A stretch of DNA of 64,000 nucleotides. Source: Hydnum rufescens UP504 (lineage: Eukaryota; Basidiomycota; Agaricomycetes; Cantharellales; Hydnaceae). This document shows positions 33,664-45,714 of the stretch, piece by piece. The DNA lies in assembly GCA_014904985.1 (NCBI GenBank), contig MU129006.1, positions 20,297-84,296 on the forward strand, read 5' to 3'. Under the pieces are notes generated by a model that was not told where the DNA came from, made no database searches, and saw only the letters and a program-made list of their open reading frames with translations. The position numbers were made by a program, and so were the translations under genes. Numbering within the stretch: the first letter of the stretch is position 1; each line of letters opens with the position of its first letter.

Positions 33664-35165
33664 ATGCCTGGGCTGCTTCGAGGCTCGTCAACTACTGCGT
33701 TCCCCGCCCCGAGGACAAGGTGCGCATGACCTTGGGGAGGTCCCCGCACATCATTGCCGCCTTCCTCACCCTCGTAACGCTTGCCGCTCTCGCGCGCCAA
33801 CCTGGGACGCGCTTCCTGCGTCTGGCGATATTACCTTTCGCTGTCATACTCACCTTGCGGCTCACGTACGGCTTCGTCTGGTGGGATTTCCCACTGAACG
33901 GTATAAGCTTCCTCGCTGGTACGTGCTAGAGCCCCTCTCCTCACATAGCTTACTCATTCTATGATTCCCTTCCATTCCAGGAGCTTACTCGATTCTTATG
34001 ATAATGAAAGTCCTCCAATTGGGCCTCTCGCCCAATGGTATCCTCAAACTGGGTGAGAAAGTCCCTGGAGAGATTACAGTGCCAGCATCAGATCTCGTCG
34101 TGCGCGATCCTCCAAAGAGGGCCGCCCGCGCGCCAGGGAGCTTGACATTGGTAGAACACTTCCTGTCGGGTTTGGAGGTGCTGCCTCTGCGCGAGGCATT
34201 GGCTGGGAGTTCGGATCGGGCACAAAGATACAGATCCCACCGGAGACTCGCGACGTCTCGGACACCTCCAAGTTCCTGCGTCAAACATACCAATCCGCCG
34301 TCATCCACTTTCTTTACGTGGACCTCATCGATGTCTTTATTTCACTTGTCCCAGGCATTGGAACGCCTGATGGGGGCTCGATATTTGTGTTTGGCCAGAA
34401 TACTGTGGAAAGATACTTGATATCTGCACTGCTCCATTTCATCACTAGCCTCTCCTTGATATACAGTGAGCGGTCCCATCTTCCAATCGATTTCTCTCTC
34501 CCTCTTAGAACAGTGTATTTCTCTTCACAGAACTCCATTTCGGGTACGATTTTCTGACAATGATTGGGGTTGGCCTCATCGGGCAGCACCCAACATCATG
34601 GCCACCTGTGATCAGCACCACCGTCATCACCAGCACGTCAATGCACTCCTTCTGGGCCCGGGACTGGCACCAGCTCTTCCGACAGACGTTCCTGACCCTC
34701 GGCGGGTATCCCTTCCAGGCCATCTTCGGATCGAGTGGTCTCCTCTGGGGTACCTTCCTCGCCTCGGGGGTCCTGCACGTCTGGGGCCTGTACGTAACTG
34801 GCCGCGGCACCGACTGGGACTCGGTGATATACTTTGGGTTGCAGCCGTTGGCGCTGATCGCGGAGAGGGCATGGTATAGGGTCACGAAGCGACGAGTGGG
34901 CGGGTTCTTCGGATGGATATGGGCCTGGTTATGGGTCCAGGTGTTTGGTCAATTCTTAAGTGAGTCCTGTCCGACAACCCCGTCCGCCAGGTGCTCCCAT
35001 ACTCATTGCTTTGTCCTTTTTTTAGCGAATTCGTGGCATCGCCGCGGTTTTTCAGGTGGTATATTCGTGCCGCCGGCCCTCAGTCCAACCCGGCTCCTCC
35101 TGCTCCCCAAAGTCCTCCCGTACATCCAGCCAATCCTCCAGAGATACTTCACCCCTACGGCATAA
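33664..35165 (+). pseudogene. Wax-synthase-like acyltransferase, copy A, frameshifted
   Basis: Four exons match the other copies, including the active-site region HSFWARDWHQ of MBOAT-type wax synthases, which transfer acyl groups from acyl-CoA to alcohols at membranes. Several hydrophobic segments are visible. Two single-base losses break it: near 33,684 in the first exon (compare copy B) and near 34,183 (GTGCTG then CCTCTG, one base short). The 3' exon (34,556-35,165) is otherwise open. Splice sites are kept. It is likely non-functional unless these are sequencing errors. Confidence 0.8.
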
Positions 35166-36561
35166 ATATACATACATATCTTTTTTTTTTGATTTTTTCA
35201 GTACACGACGGCAGTGGAGGATGATTCTAGACGACATATGGGGGAGGAATCGGATTCTTGCTTGGGGGAACGAACGCTCGTCCCTACGTTCACTGTGTAC
35301 GTACGCGAGTGTGTTACGGGCTGTCCTTAGTCATCAAGGGGCAAATAGTATTTTCATCTGTAGCCTTCACTACGTCATTTGCGAGATTAAGCTTCATGTG
35401 TGTGATTCCTATTTGATGAAGGCATGGGAGTTGGGCTTAGCATCCCGCTGCGGACTCGGCTTGCAATTTGACAGGCATCATGGCGCACACAAGGTAGCGC
35501 TGTATTGTAAAATTTTCCGCATAGTACTGCCATGTATGAACAAGTATCGGTAGTGTTTTCCCTGAGTTAGATAATTGCTCATCCCTGGTCACAGCTAGGT
35601 GGGATTAGGGGTCCAGGCCAATTGGGCCGGAGCTTTGGAGCGCAAATGTAACACACACGACTGTGAAGCCGAGAACAGCCGAAGGTTGCACCTAAAGTCG
35701 TCATGTGTGCTGGGCTGCGAGAAGGAACAGGCGGGACCTCATGAAAAGGCTGTGGGTCATGGTCTGAGTTAGAAGATCTCGCGGCTTGCCAGTCTGCGAG
35801 GCTTTCTTGAACGGAAGCATCAAAGTCGGACTGAGGCATCTGGCGACCAAGACGGGAATTCTTGGCCTTCAACATTTGAATAAAGAGGGTTGGAGCATGA
35901 GCATACTCAGAACTCAGATTTCCAGATTCATTCTCAGCTGAGAACTCAGGTTGACTTGAGATGCCTGACAGCGGGAACATTGGGAATATCCGACTGAGAA
36001 GGTCCGAGCACAACCCCCGAGCCGGAGGCCACGGCAATGAGAGGAGTAGCTACGGGATTGGTGATCCCGATTGAATTCATTGATAAAAACTGACAGGAAA
36101 GCTCTTTAATGACTGAGCGGATGGGAGGAAGTTATAATAACGTGACTCAATTCGCTCACTTATCTAACTGTGAGTCTGAGGCTCGTTCCTCGCTCTCAGA
36201 CTCTGGCAGTTTGACTTTAGCTGCCGTCAAGTTAATGATTTGTAATCAATCAACTTGGCTTGACTCGTTCGTGACTCAAGTCGACTCACACTACATACAG
36301 ATTTTTGGTATAAGCTATAGTCTGACATTTGAATTGGAACCCTGTACGCTATCCGCCTATATGATTTGGGGACTCAAAAAATTATCACAGAGGACGAGGA
36401 CACCGCCTGCACTCGTAGTTTGGTCGAGACACTCGTAGGCGGTCAAGTACGGTGGCACAACACGGACAAGGATGGTACGGATGATTAATGTCCAGTCTCT
36501 GAGTAGGAGTTCCGAAGTCTGAATGTCACTGATAATTCGCCCTGTTTCACACTTGCTCCCC
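35166..36561. other. Intergenic duplicated DNA between copies A and B
   Basis: 35,225-35,330 is a dispersed-repeat fragment, 35,375-35,550 matches 32,640-32,815, and 36,220-36,450 matches 32,860-33,110. An open frame at 36,037-35,579 (-, 152 codons) has no recognisable domain and is not annotated as a gene. Confidence 0.5.
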
Positions 36562-36568
36562 TATAAAA
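36562..36568 (+). promoter_or_regulatory. TATA box of wax-synthase-like copy B
   Basis: TATAAAA lies 48 bp upstream of the ATG at 36,610. Confidence 0.65.
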
Positions 36569-36609
36569 TGCCTTTACCTCCCACGAATTTCCCTTCCCCC
36601 AATTCCGCC

Positions 36610-38119
36610 ATGCCTGGGCTGCTTCGAGACCTCGTTAACTACTGCGTTCCCCGCCCCGAGGACAAGGTGCGCATGACTTCGGGGAGGTCCCCATACATCA
36701 TTGCCACCTTCCTCACCCTCGTAACGCTTGCCGCTCTCGCGCGCCAACCTGGGACGCGCTTCCTGCGTCTGGCGATATTACCTTCCGCTGTCATACTCAC
36801 CTTGCGGCTCACGTACGGCTTCGTCTGGTGGGATATCCCACTGAACGGTATAAGCTTCGTCGCTGGTACGTGCTAGGGCTCCTCTCCTCACACAGCTTAC
36901 TCATTCTATGATTCCCTTCCATTCCAGGAGCTTACTCGATTCTTATGATAATGAAAGCCCTCCAATTGGGCCTCTCGCCTAATGGTATCCTCAAACTGGG
37001 TGAGAAAGTCCCTGGAGAGATTACATTGCCGGCATCAGATCTCGTCGTGCACGATCCTCCAAAGAGGGCCGTCCGCGCGCCAGGGAGCTTGACATTGGTA
37101 GAACACTTCCTGTCGGGTTTGGAGGTGCTGACCTGTGCCCGAGGCATTGGCTGGGAGTTCGGATCGGGCACAAAGATACAGATCCCACCGGAGACTCGCG
37201 ACGTCTCGGACACCTCCAAGTTCCTGCGTCAAACATACCAATCCGCCGTCATCCACTTTCTTTATGTGGACCTCATCGCTGTCTTTATTTCACTTGTCCA
37301 GGCATTGGAACGCCTGATGGGGGCTCGATATTTGTGTTTGGCCAGAATACTATGGAAAGATACTTGATATCTGCACTGCTCCATTTGATCACTAGCCTCT
37401 CCTTGATATACAGTGAGCGGTCCCATCTTCCATTCGATTTCTCTCTCCCTCTTAGAGCAGTGTATTTCTCTTCACAGAACTCCGGTTCATGTACAATCTT
37501 GTGACACTGATTGGGGTTGGCCTGATCGGGCAGCACCCAACATCATGGCCACCTGTGATCAGCACCACCGTCCTCACCAGCACATCCATGCATTCTTCTG
37601 GGCCCGGGACTGGCACCAGCTCTTCCGACAGACGTTCCTGATCCTCGGCGGGTATCCCTTCCAGGCCATCTTCGGGCCGAGTGGCCTCCTCTGGGGTGCC
37701 TTCCTCGCCTCGGGGGTCCTGCACGTCTGGGCTCTGTACGTGATTGCGTGGCCGCGGCACCGACTGGGACTCGGTGATATACTTTGGGTTGCAGCCGTTG
37801 GCGCTGATCGCGGAGAGGGTATGGTATAGGGTCACGAAGCGACGAGTGGGCGGGTTCTTCGGATGGATATGGGTCTGGTTATGGCTCCAGGTGTTTGGTC
37901 AATTCTTAAGTGAGTCCTCTCCGGCAACACCGTCCGCCAGGCGCTCCCGTGCTCATTACTTTGTCCTTTTTTTTTTTAGCGAATTCGTGGCATCGCCGCG
38001 GTTTTGCAGGTGGTGGATTCGTGCCGCCGGCTTTCAGCCCCACCCGGAACTTCCTGCTCCCCAAAGTCCTCCCGTACATCCAGCCAATCCTCCAGAAATA
38101 CTTTACCCCTACGGCGTAA
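36610..38119 (+). pseudogene. Wax-synthase-like acyltransferase, copy B, frameshifted
   Basis: The first exon is intact here (MPGLLRDLVNYCVPRPEDK), which shows what the others lost. The frame breaks near 37,299, where GTCC-AGG lacks a C found in copies A, C and D. It breaks again near 37,747, where four extra bases precede GGCCGCGGCACC. The HSFWARDWHQ region is largely kept but one base short: CATTCTTCTGG against CATTCTTTCTGG in copies C and D. Copy B is closest to copy A. Confidence 0.8.
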
Positions 38120-38279
38120 ATATACATACATAAGACACGTTGAGGGGGGCAATACCGTGTAAATACGGTATTCAGGCCCACAAAATAAACGGAAATAGAT
38201 TACTAGTAGTATTTTACAGCTATGTGAGATGTTTAGAGCGGATTTGAAGACAATACTCAGTAATTCCCAAAAAGGAAAT

Positions 38280-38515
38280 TATTGACTTCCCGCGTGCACG
38301 AGTGTGGTTCGTACGGGAAAGGAAGGATGGTAAAATGACGTCCGGAACGAGCCAAAATGAGGTTCCCCGAATGTCCAGCATGCTCCACTCTGGGGTATCG
38401 GATGGGCGCTTAATTCTACGACTTGACTTAAGCGGGGTTCGAACCGCAGCAACACAAAACATAACACTTCAAACCCAGCCACATTACCCACTACACTATA
38501 CACATAATGCAACTA
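38280..38515 (-). other. Possible tRNA-derived SINE-like sequence
   Basis: On the minus strand TAGTGTAGTGG (A-box like, 38,498-38,488) is followed about 45 nt later by GGTTCGAACCC (B-box like). The T stem does not pair properly, so this is not a functional tRNA. A SINE head is possible but weakly supported. Confidence 0.3.
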
Positions 38516-38679
38516 TCTCTAATTTCTCATGTATATAATACCATCCCGATCCGCCGCCGAGTTGCTGGGCGAGCCGAGTTTCCGGATTTACATCCGGATG
38601 TTGCCCAAAGTCAATTACTGTGGAAGAGTATGAATGCGCAGTGTCTTATATATGTATATTTTGACTTTTTTCAGTGCAC

Positions 38680-39110
38680 GACGGCAGTGCAGGATGATTC
38701 TACACAGCATAGGGAAGAATAGGATTCTTGCTTGGGGGAACGAACGGTCGTCCCTACGTTCACTGTGTACATACGCTAGTGTGTTAGGGCTACGAGCTGC
38801 CTGATTGGGGCGAGTAGAATCAGAGCCAGCTTCCGCTCTTGATCAGGGTTGCAAATTGGATAAGTGCTGATCAATCGGCTGGATATGCTGCAAATACATG
38901 TACAGCGAGGGCACCAGCACAGAGCATGGAGCTACAAAATAAAACACAGAGCGGGATGGATACTGTAGGCACTCGAAATCTAACAATTTGCGACGTCACA
39001 ACCTGGCGAAGTTGCTGGGGGGGGGTCACGGGCGCTTGGAAAATTGGCCAGTCTGGGATAGGGGTTTTGAGGTGATGCACACTGCAGAAAATGATTTTTT
39101 AATTGGACAA
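38680..39110 (-). repeat. Dispersed repeat, uninterrupted copy
   Basis: This is the reverse complement of 29,210-29,800 without the solo LTR. It lies downstream of wax copy B. Confidence 0.75.
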
Positions 39111-39164
39111 CCAACGAAAAAAAAACAGAGGAAGAAAGTGAAGATTTGAACTCAACAAATGATA

Positions 39165-39375
39165 GGACGTTGTCGATATGGATGTGCTGATACAGGTGGT
39201 GGAGGGGAATGGGTGAATGGGGAAGAGCAGTCGACAATATCCAAGCAGTGGTTTTTAGCTCTGTGGGGGTACATGACTTAGTATAACTATGTACAACTCC
39301 GGGGGCAGGCTCGCAATCCGTAAGAGAAACATACGGGGCAACCCGGATGTGGCGATGCCGGGTCGCAGCCACTCA
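39165..39375 (-). pseudogene. F-box gene fragment
   Basis: The minus frame contains LKTTAWILSTALPHSPIPLH, then HLYQHIHID, near-identical to exon 1 of the F-box gene at 30,295-32,150. It is truncated on both sides and adjoins the dispersed repeat. Confidence 0.75.
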
Positions 39376-40266
39376 CGTATTGTACTGTATCTCTGAAAGT
39401 CCCACAATCGACTTGACTGTGAAGGAACCACACAAAATCACGCATGGGGGGCCCGAGTGATTGGTAGTTGCGATTCCTAATCTGGAAGCAGTCAAAGCAA
39501 GCCTCTCCAAGCATATCTCCACTGTCCTTCAAGGCCAACCAGGATCACAGTCCGTAATTTTGCATTCCAATCCAGGGGCCTGGCGCACTTGTGGTATGAT
39601 CCTTTGCTGACAACCAAAACATTTTTGGATGCGGACCACCGCCATACATACAAGTACTTTGGTTTAGTACTTCCGTGAAATGCACATAGTACCCATGGAG
39701 GTTCTAATTACTGCAGCTGTACAAGCTATGTGTCTCTATTACGGTAAAAGGGCCAAAACAAAGAAACCACTACTGTCATGGTCAATGCGCATGCTGTGAT
39801 TTTTGGGATACCAGGAAAGCTCTATCAAGCATGTGAATGATGGAGCATCACTTCGATCAAGTTTATTGGGGAGAGACCCATTGCGAGAAATATGAAGAAC
39901 ACACAGAGGCCCGAAAACAACAGAAAGCGCGATCGGCTGGGAGCCGGATTAGGAACAGGATTGGGATTAGGATTCGGCCATAATTACCGACTGAAATGAA
40001 ATTTCATTCTGCAGTAATCTACGAACCCTGTACACCTCTGCCCTGATTTTCTTTCTTTTATGATTTGGACACTCAAAAATTTACCACAGAGGACGAGGAC
40101 ACTGCCTGCACGGTCGAGACACTCGTAGGCGGTCAAGTACGGTGGCACAACACGGACAAGGACGGTGCGGATGATTAATGTCCTAGGCTCTGAGCGGGAG
40201 TTCTGAAGCATCTGAAATCCAACACATTTCTGCTGAATGTCACCGATAATCTGACACTTGCTGCCC
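39376..40266. other. No gene seen
   Basis: Unique-looking DNA to about 40,060, then the conserved upstream segment shared by the wax-synthase-like copies. Confidence 0.5.
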
Positions 40267-40273
40267 TATAAAA
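40267..40273 (+). promoter_or_regulatory. TATA box of wax-synthase-like copy C
   Basis: TATAAAA lies 49 bp before the ATG at 40,316. Confidence 0.65.
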
Positions 40274-40315
40274 TGCCCCACCTCCCCACAGGCTTCCTTT
40301 CCCCCCAATTCCGCC

Positions 40316-41825
40316 ATGCTGGCTGCTTCGAGGCCTCGTCAACTACTGCGTTCCTCGCCCAGAGGACAAGGTGCGCATGACCTTGGGGAGGTCCCCGCAC
40401 ATCATTGCCACCTTCCTCACCCTCGTAACGCTTGCCGCTCTCGCGCGCCAACCTGGGACGCGCTTCCTGCGTCTGGCGATATTACCCTTCGCCGTGATCC
40501 TCACCCTGCGGCTCACGTACGGCTTCGTCTGGTGGGATCTCCCGCTGAACGGTATAAGCCTCATCGCTGGTACGTGCTAGAGCTCCTCACCACGTAGCTT
40601 ACTCATTCTATGATTCTTTTCCATTCTAGGATGTTACTCGGTTCTTACCATAATGAAAGCCCTCCAATTGGGCCTCTCGCCCAATGGTATCCTCAAACTG
40701 GGTGAGAAAGTCCCTGGAGAGATTACAGTGCCAGCAGCGGATCTCGTAGCACAGGATCCCCCAAAGAGGGTCGCCCGCGCTCCAGGGAGCTTGACATTGG
40801 TAGAACACTTCCTGTCGGGTTTGGAGGTGCTGGCCTCTGCGCGAGGCATTGGCTGGGAGTTCGGATCGGGCACAAAGATACAGATCCCACCGGAGACTCG
40901 CGACGTCTCGGACACCTCCAAGTTCCTGCGTCAAACATACCAATCCGCCGTCATCCACTTTCTTTATGCGGACCTCCTCGGTGTCTTTATTTCACTTGTC
41001 CCAGGAATTGGAACGCCTGACGGGGGCTCCACATTTGTGTTTGGCCAGAATACTGTGGAAAGATACTCGATATCTGCACTGCTCCATTTCATTACTAGCA
41101 TCTTCTTGATAAACAGTGAGCGGTCCCATCTTCCAATCGATTGCTCTCTCCCTCTTAGAGCAGTGTATTTCTCTTCACAGATCTCCATTTCGTGTACAAT
41201 CTTATGACACTGATTGGGGTTGGCTGCATCGGGCAGCACCCAACATCATGGCCACCCGTGATCAGCACCACCGTCACCACCAGCACGTCAATGCATTCTT
41301 TCTGGGCCCGGGACTGGCACCAGATTCTGCGACAGACGTTCCTGACTCTCGGGGGCTATCCCTTCCAGGCCATCTTCGGGTCGAGTGGCCTCATCTGGGG
41401 TGCCTTCCTCGCCTCGGGGGTCCTGCATATCTGGGCTCTTTACGTGATTGGCGCGGCACCGACTGGGACTCGGTGATATACTTTGGGTTGCAGCCGTTGG
41501 CGCTGATCGCGGAGAGGGTATGGTATAGGGTCACGAAGCAGACGAGTGGGCGGGTTCTTTGGATGGATATGGGCCTGGTTATGGATCCAGGGGTTTGGTC
41601 AATTCTTAAGTCAGTCCTCTCGCGCAAGCCCGTCCGTATCCGCCAGGCGACTCCCGTTCTCATTACTTTGTCTTCTTTTTCTTAGCGAATTCGTGGCATC
41701 GCCGCGGTTTTTCCGGTGGTGTATTCGTGCCGCCGGCCCTCAGTCCAACCCGGCTCCTCCTGCTCCCCAAAGTCCTCCCGTATATCCAGCCAATCCTCCA
41801 GAGATACTTCACCCCTACGGTGTAA
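40316..41825 (+). pseudogene. Wax-synthase-like acyltransferase, copy C, frameshifted
   Basis: Exon structure and HSFWARDWHQ match the family. Two bases are missing right after the ATG (ATGCTGGCTG against ATGCCTGGGCTG); an in-frame ATG at 40,377 could bypass this. Further on, one C is missing near 41,451 (GGCGCGG against GGCCGCGG) and one A is extra near 41,539. The stretch between them is therefore read in another frame and meets a stop. Non-functional as written. Confidence 0.8.
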
Positions 41826-42600
41826 ACATACATACATATCTTTGTTTTTCAGTATACAATGACAGTACAGCATGATTCTACACGACTATGGGGATGAATA
41901 GTATTCTTGCTGGGAATGAACGTTTGTCCCTACGTTCACTGCGTACGTACGCTAGTGTGCGTTATGACTACGAGCTGCCTGATCGGGGCTAGCAGAATCA
42001 AGCCAGCTTCCGATGCTTCTGTCATGATCAGGGTCGCAAATTGGATTGTGAAGCAATGATCGTTTAATCCGGACAAGCAAAAAAGAAGAAAGTGAATGGG
42101 TGAAGACTCGAATTTAAGAAATGATTAGACCAGCCAAAGAACAAATGAGAATGTAAAAAAAAAATAGATTGGAACCAGAAGACGATTGTACATGCTTAGC
42201 CTCTCCTTCTCTTTGTCCTCGAGGCTGTGGCTTTTCTTGCTGCATTATGAATGTGAAGCTTTCTCAAACTCAATAGATTTCTGTTCTCATACTCATCTTT
42301 GGAGAATTGTTTGACAGGACAGCTTGTCCATGGGCCCGACAAAATCTTATCAAGCAGCACATGGCAGGAAGCAGTGTGGTAGATTGGGTTCTCTGGCTGG
42401 AGACTGCATGGAGTCACACTGCACGTGCTCCGGAAAATAGCACAATTGTCAGATCACAAAAAATCTCCGGCTTGTTAGACTTTGATGCTACAGTAATGAC
42501 CTCCTTCCCCAGGAGACCAAGAAAAAACCCGTGCAAGATTGAATATCAGGAAGAAGAGTCCTCCAAGTGAGTGCCCGATTACGGAGTTAGGGTGAAGCTG
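41826..42600. other. Intergenic, dispersed-repeat fragment
   Basis: 41,870-42,060 belongs to the dispersed repeat. Open frames at 42,196-42,417 (-) and 42,307-42,570 (+) overlap and show no domain. Confidence 0.45.
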
Positions 42601-43860
42601 ATTACTAGTACTTTGTTTTTCGAAAAGTGGAGCCTATCCTGGAGGACACCATGTTTGGTGCGTAATACTGTATCTTTCGTGCGGACACAAAGATTCGAGC
42701 GGCGATGACGATCACACCGGCGTCTAACAATCGCACTTCCCAGCGAGGATCCTCTTCCATTGCCACTTGTTCCTCAGACACACGACTCGTGTGGCCCACG
42801 TCACTCTGAAGCCATTTGGCTTCGTCCACACCACTGTTTGCAGGGATTGTGTTTGTATCACGTGATCTGGTTCTAGAGTTAGGGGTTAGCCGGAAAAGCT
42901 CGAGACGAGCGGTCGCAACTCTTGTTCCAAAAGCGTTCAGGGCCAGCGTGGGGACAGATTTTATTTTATTTTGGAGGGTCGACTTGGAATCAACCGATGG
43001 AGTCTGGCCGCGATCATTACCGTAATAAGTATACCAAGCCGCAACCGCTTGTGGGGCCCGAAAAGGGAGCCCCTTCATGACCAGAAGGATACATCAGCTG
43101 CGTAAACTGATGGTTTTTGACATTAGCTGTCAGGATAATCTGACTGTGGGAGTCATTTACTGTAAGTTTGCAACCTGTGCTTCCATCGATATCAGCCTTT
43201 ATGATTCCGAGGACAGGACGCAGCCTGCCCTCCTCCGGCGGGGTTGGCACACTTGTCCACAGTTTAGACATCGTGCCCAAGATAGAGAACAGGGGAAAAG
43301 AGAAAAACAAATTAGTGGGTGCTCAAAGCAGGTCTACAATATGCGAAATGTCAATCATCCGCATAGAGCAGATTAATGATATCTCGGATTTTGGCACTCA
43401 CTCGGAGATAGGACTTGTTGACTCCAGATCGAGTGCAGGAGAAGATTGCCAAATGACGGGAAGGGTCCGATGAAGGCCATGCTTCGGGTGGTTCTCTTAT
43501 GTCAATTAGGGAGTGACCATATGAAAGATTTACGGGTGCACGGCAGCTTGTAATATTCAAAGATCTGGGACTAATTAGCCCACCCTTCCCCACTGGCGTC
43601 CTGTCTACAGTCTGATCTTAGGGTACATATAGGTGATGGATTGTGGTTACCTCCTCATCGAACGACGAGGTCGTGAGAAAGAACATGGAATTAACCGGCG
43701 CGGAACAATAAATCAGGCTAGGCTCGGCAACCGTATCCCGGTGAATTGTTCTATTTCCGGCTCTGTACTCGGGAAACCGTGCTAGGTGGGCGTCAAAAAT
43801 CTCAAAGTATTTCCGGGGGAGCATGGAGCGTGTAGTCAACCTGAGTAGGCCCGCTCAATT
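42601..43860 (-). pseudogene. Unidentified protein-coding gene or relic
   Basis: Several minus frames read like consecutive exons of one protein: 43,839-43,618 (MLPRKYFEIFDAHLARFPEY), 43,593-43,400 (GLISPRSLNITSC), 43,260-43,017 (LMYPSGHEGAPFSGPTSGCG) and 42,975-42,640 (HTSRVSEEQVAMEEDPRWEV). Exon joints are not certain. I do not recognise the family. The last part is repeated at about 46,410-46,740, at the 3' end of the next minus-strand gene. Confidence 0.45.
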
Positions 43861-44141
43861 CTCAAAAGTCACCAAAATCCGATGTGAGTTTTTCTTTTCT
43901 TGTTTTTTTTAATAAACCGTGAGTCCATGGACTTATGTGAGCACTCTTACTGTACCTTTCGGAGCTATCCGGGGGGTTTTCTGCAACTTCTAGCCTGAAC
44001 TTAGGCACACAAAAAAGGCACATAAAATATTTGTGACTTTCAAGGCCTAGTGACGGGGGTCTCCGTCTAAGATTTCAACCCATTCAACATTGAGTCAGCA
44101 TTCAATCCCGGAGATAATTGGCCCTCTCGGTTCACTTACCG

Positions 44142-44148
44142 TATAAAA
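44142..44148 (+). promoter_or_regulatory. TATA box of wax-synthase-like copy D
   Basis: TATAAAA lies 45 bp before the first ATG (44,187). Confidence 0.65.
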
Positions 44149-44186
44149 TGCATTACCTCCCGTGTTTCCTTTCCCCCAATTCCGCC

Positions 44187-45714
44187 ATGGCTGGGCTAGT
44201 TCAAGGCCTCGTCAACTACTGCGTCCCCGCCCCGAGGATAAGGTGCGCATGACCTTGAGGAGGTCCCCACATATAGTTGCGACTTTCCTCACCCTCGTAA
44301 CGCTTGCCGCTCTTGCGCGCCAACCTGGGACGCGCCTCCCGCGCCTAGCGATATTGCCTTTCGCCGTGGCACTCACCTTACGGCTCACGTTCGGCTTCGT
44401 CTGGTGGGATTTCCCGCTGAACGGTATAAGCTTCGTCGCCGGTGCGTGCCAGGACTCTTTCTCTCCTCACAGAGCTCACTCATTCTGCCATTCCTATGCA
44501 TTCTAGGATGCTATGGGATTCATACGATAATCCAAGCCCTCCAGATGGGCCTATCGCCCAATGGTATCCTCAAACTGGGTGAGAAAGTCCCTGGAGAGAT
44601 TACAGTGCCAGCATCGGATCTCGTACTGCAGGATCCTCCAAAGCGGGTCCCCCGTACGCCGGGGAGGCTAACATTGGTAGAACACTTCCTGTCAGGTTTG
44701 GAGGTACTGGCCTGTGCGCGGGGCATTGGCTGGGAGTTCGGATCGGGCACAAAAGTACAGATCCCACCGGAGACCCGCGACACCTCAGACACCTCCAAGT
44801 TCCTGCGTCAAACATATCAATCATTCGTCATCCACTTTCTCTACGTGGACGTCCTCGGTGTCTTTATCTCACTTGTCCCAGGCATTGGAACGCCTGACGG
44901 AGGCTCGATATTTGTGTTTGGCCAGAACACTGTAGAAAGATATTTGATATCTGCATTGCTCCAGTTCACCTCTAGCCTCTTCTTGATAAACAGTGAGTGG
45001 TCCTATCTTTCAATCGCTTCGTCTCTCCCTCATGGATCAATGTATTTCTGGTCACAGACCTCTATGTCGGCTACGATCTCATGACCCTTATCGCAGTTGG
45101 CCTCCTCGGGCACCACCCCACAGCATGGCCACCTATCATCAGCACCAACGTCACCACAAGCACGTCGATGCATTCTTTCTGGGCCCGGGACTGGCATCAG
45201 ATCCTCCGACAGACGTTCCTCACCCTCGGCGGCTATCCTTTCGGGGCCGTCTTCGGACCGAGCGCCATCATCTGGGGTGCCTTCCTCGCTTCGGGGATTA
45301 TGCACGTCTGGTGCCTGTATATCGTCGGCCGCGGTACCGACTGGGACTCGGTGATATACTTTGGAGTACAGCCCTTGGCACTCATCGCCGAGAGGGCATG
45401 GTATAAGCTCACGAAACGACGAGTCGGCGGATTCTTCGGATGGATATGGACCTGGTTGTGGATCCAGGAGTTCGGTCAATTCTTATGTGAGTGTTCTCGC
45501 GCGCGCGTAGCCCGCCCGTGGTGTCCACCAAGCGCTCGCATGCTCACAACACTTTTTTTCTTCTTCTTTCTTAGTAAATTCGTGGCATCGCCGCGGTTTC
45601 TTAGGCGGCATATTCGTGCCCCCAGCTCTCAGCCCCACCCGGAACCTCCTGCTCCCTAAAATCTTCCCATACATCCAGCCAATCCTCCAGAGATACCTCA
45701 CCCCTACGGTGTAA
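44187..45714 (+). CDS. Wax-synthase-like MBOAT acyltransferase, copy D
   Basis: Exons end at 44,441, 44,992, 45,486 and 45,714 and begin at 44,507, 45,058 and 45,575. From the in-frame ATG at 44,249 they give 1,248 nt (415 residues) with no stop. The earlier ATG at 44,187, which aligns with the start of copy B, loses frame by one missing C in a C-run near 44,226. The protein is hydrophobic throughout and has HSFWARDWHQ, the conserved His region of fungal wax-synthase-domain proteins (MBOAT family), and WHRRGFLGGIFVPP near the end. It should be a membrane acyl-CoA:alcohol acyltransferase; in fungi such enzymes also acylate terpenoids. The substrate is unknown. It is the only family member here that could work. 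Confidence 0.75.

Noticed and set aside
35579..36037. 152-residue minus-strand protein
   Set aside because: No domain, no second copy with the frame kept, lies in duplicated intergenic DNA.
38430..38450. Functional tRNA gene around GGTTCGAACC
   Set aside because: The T stem does not pair and no cloverleaf can be drawn; kept only as a weak SINE-like candidate.
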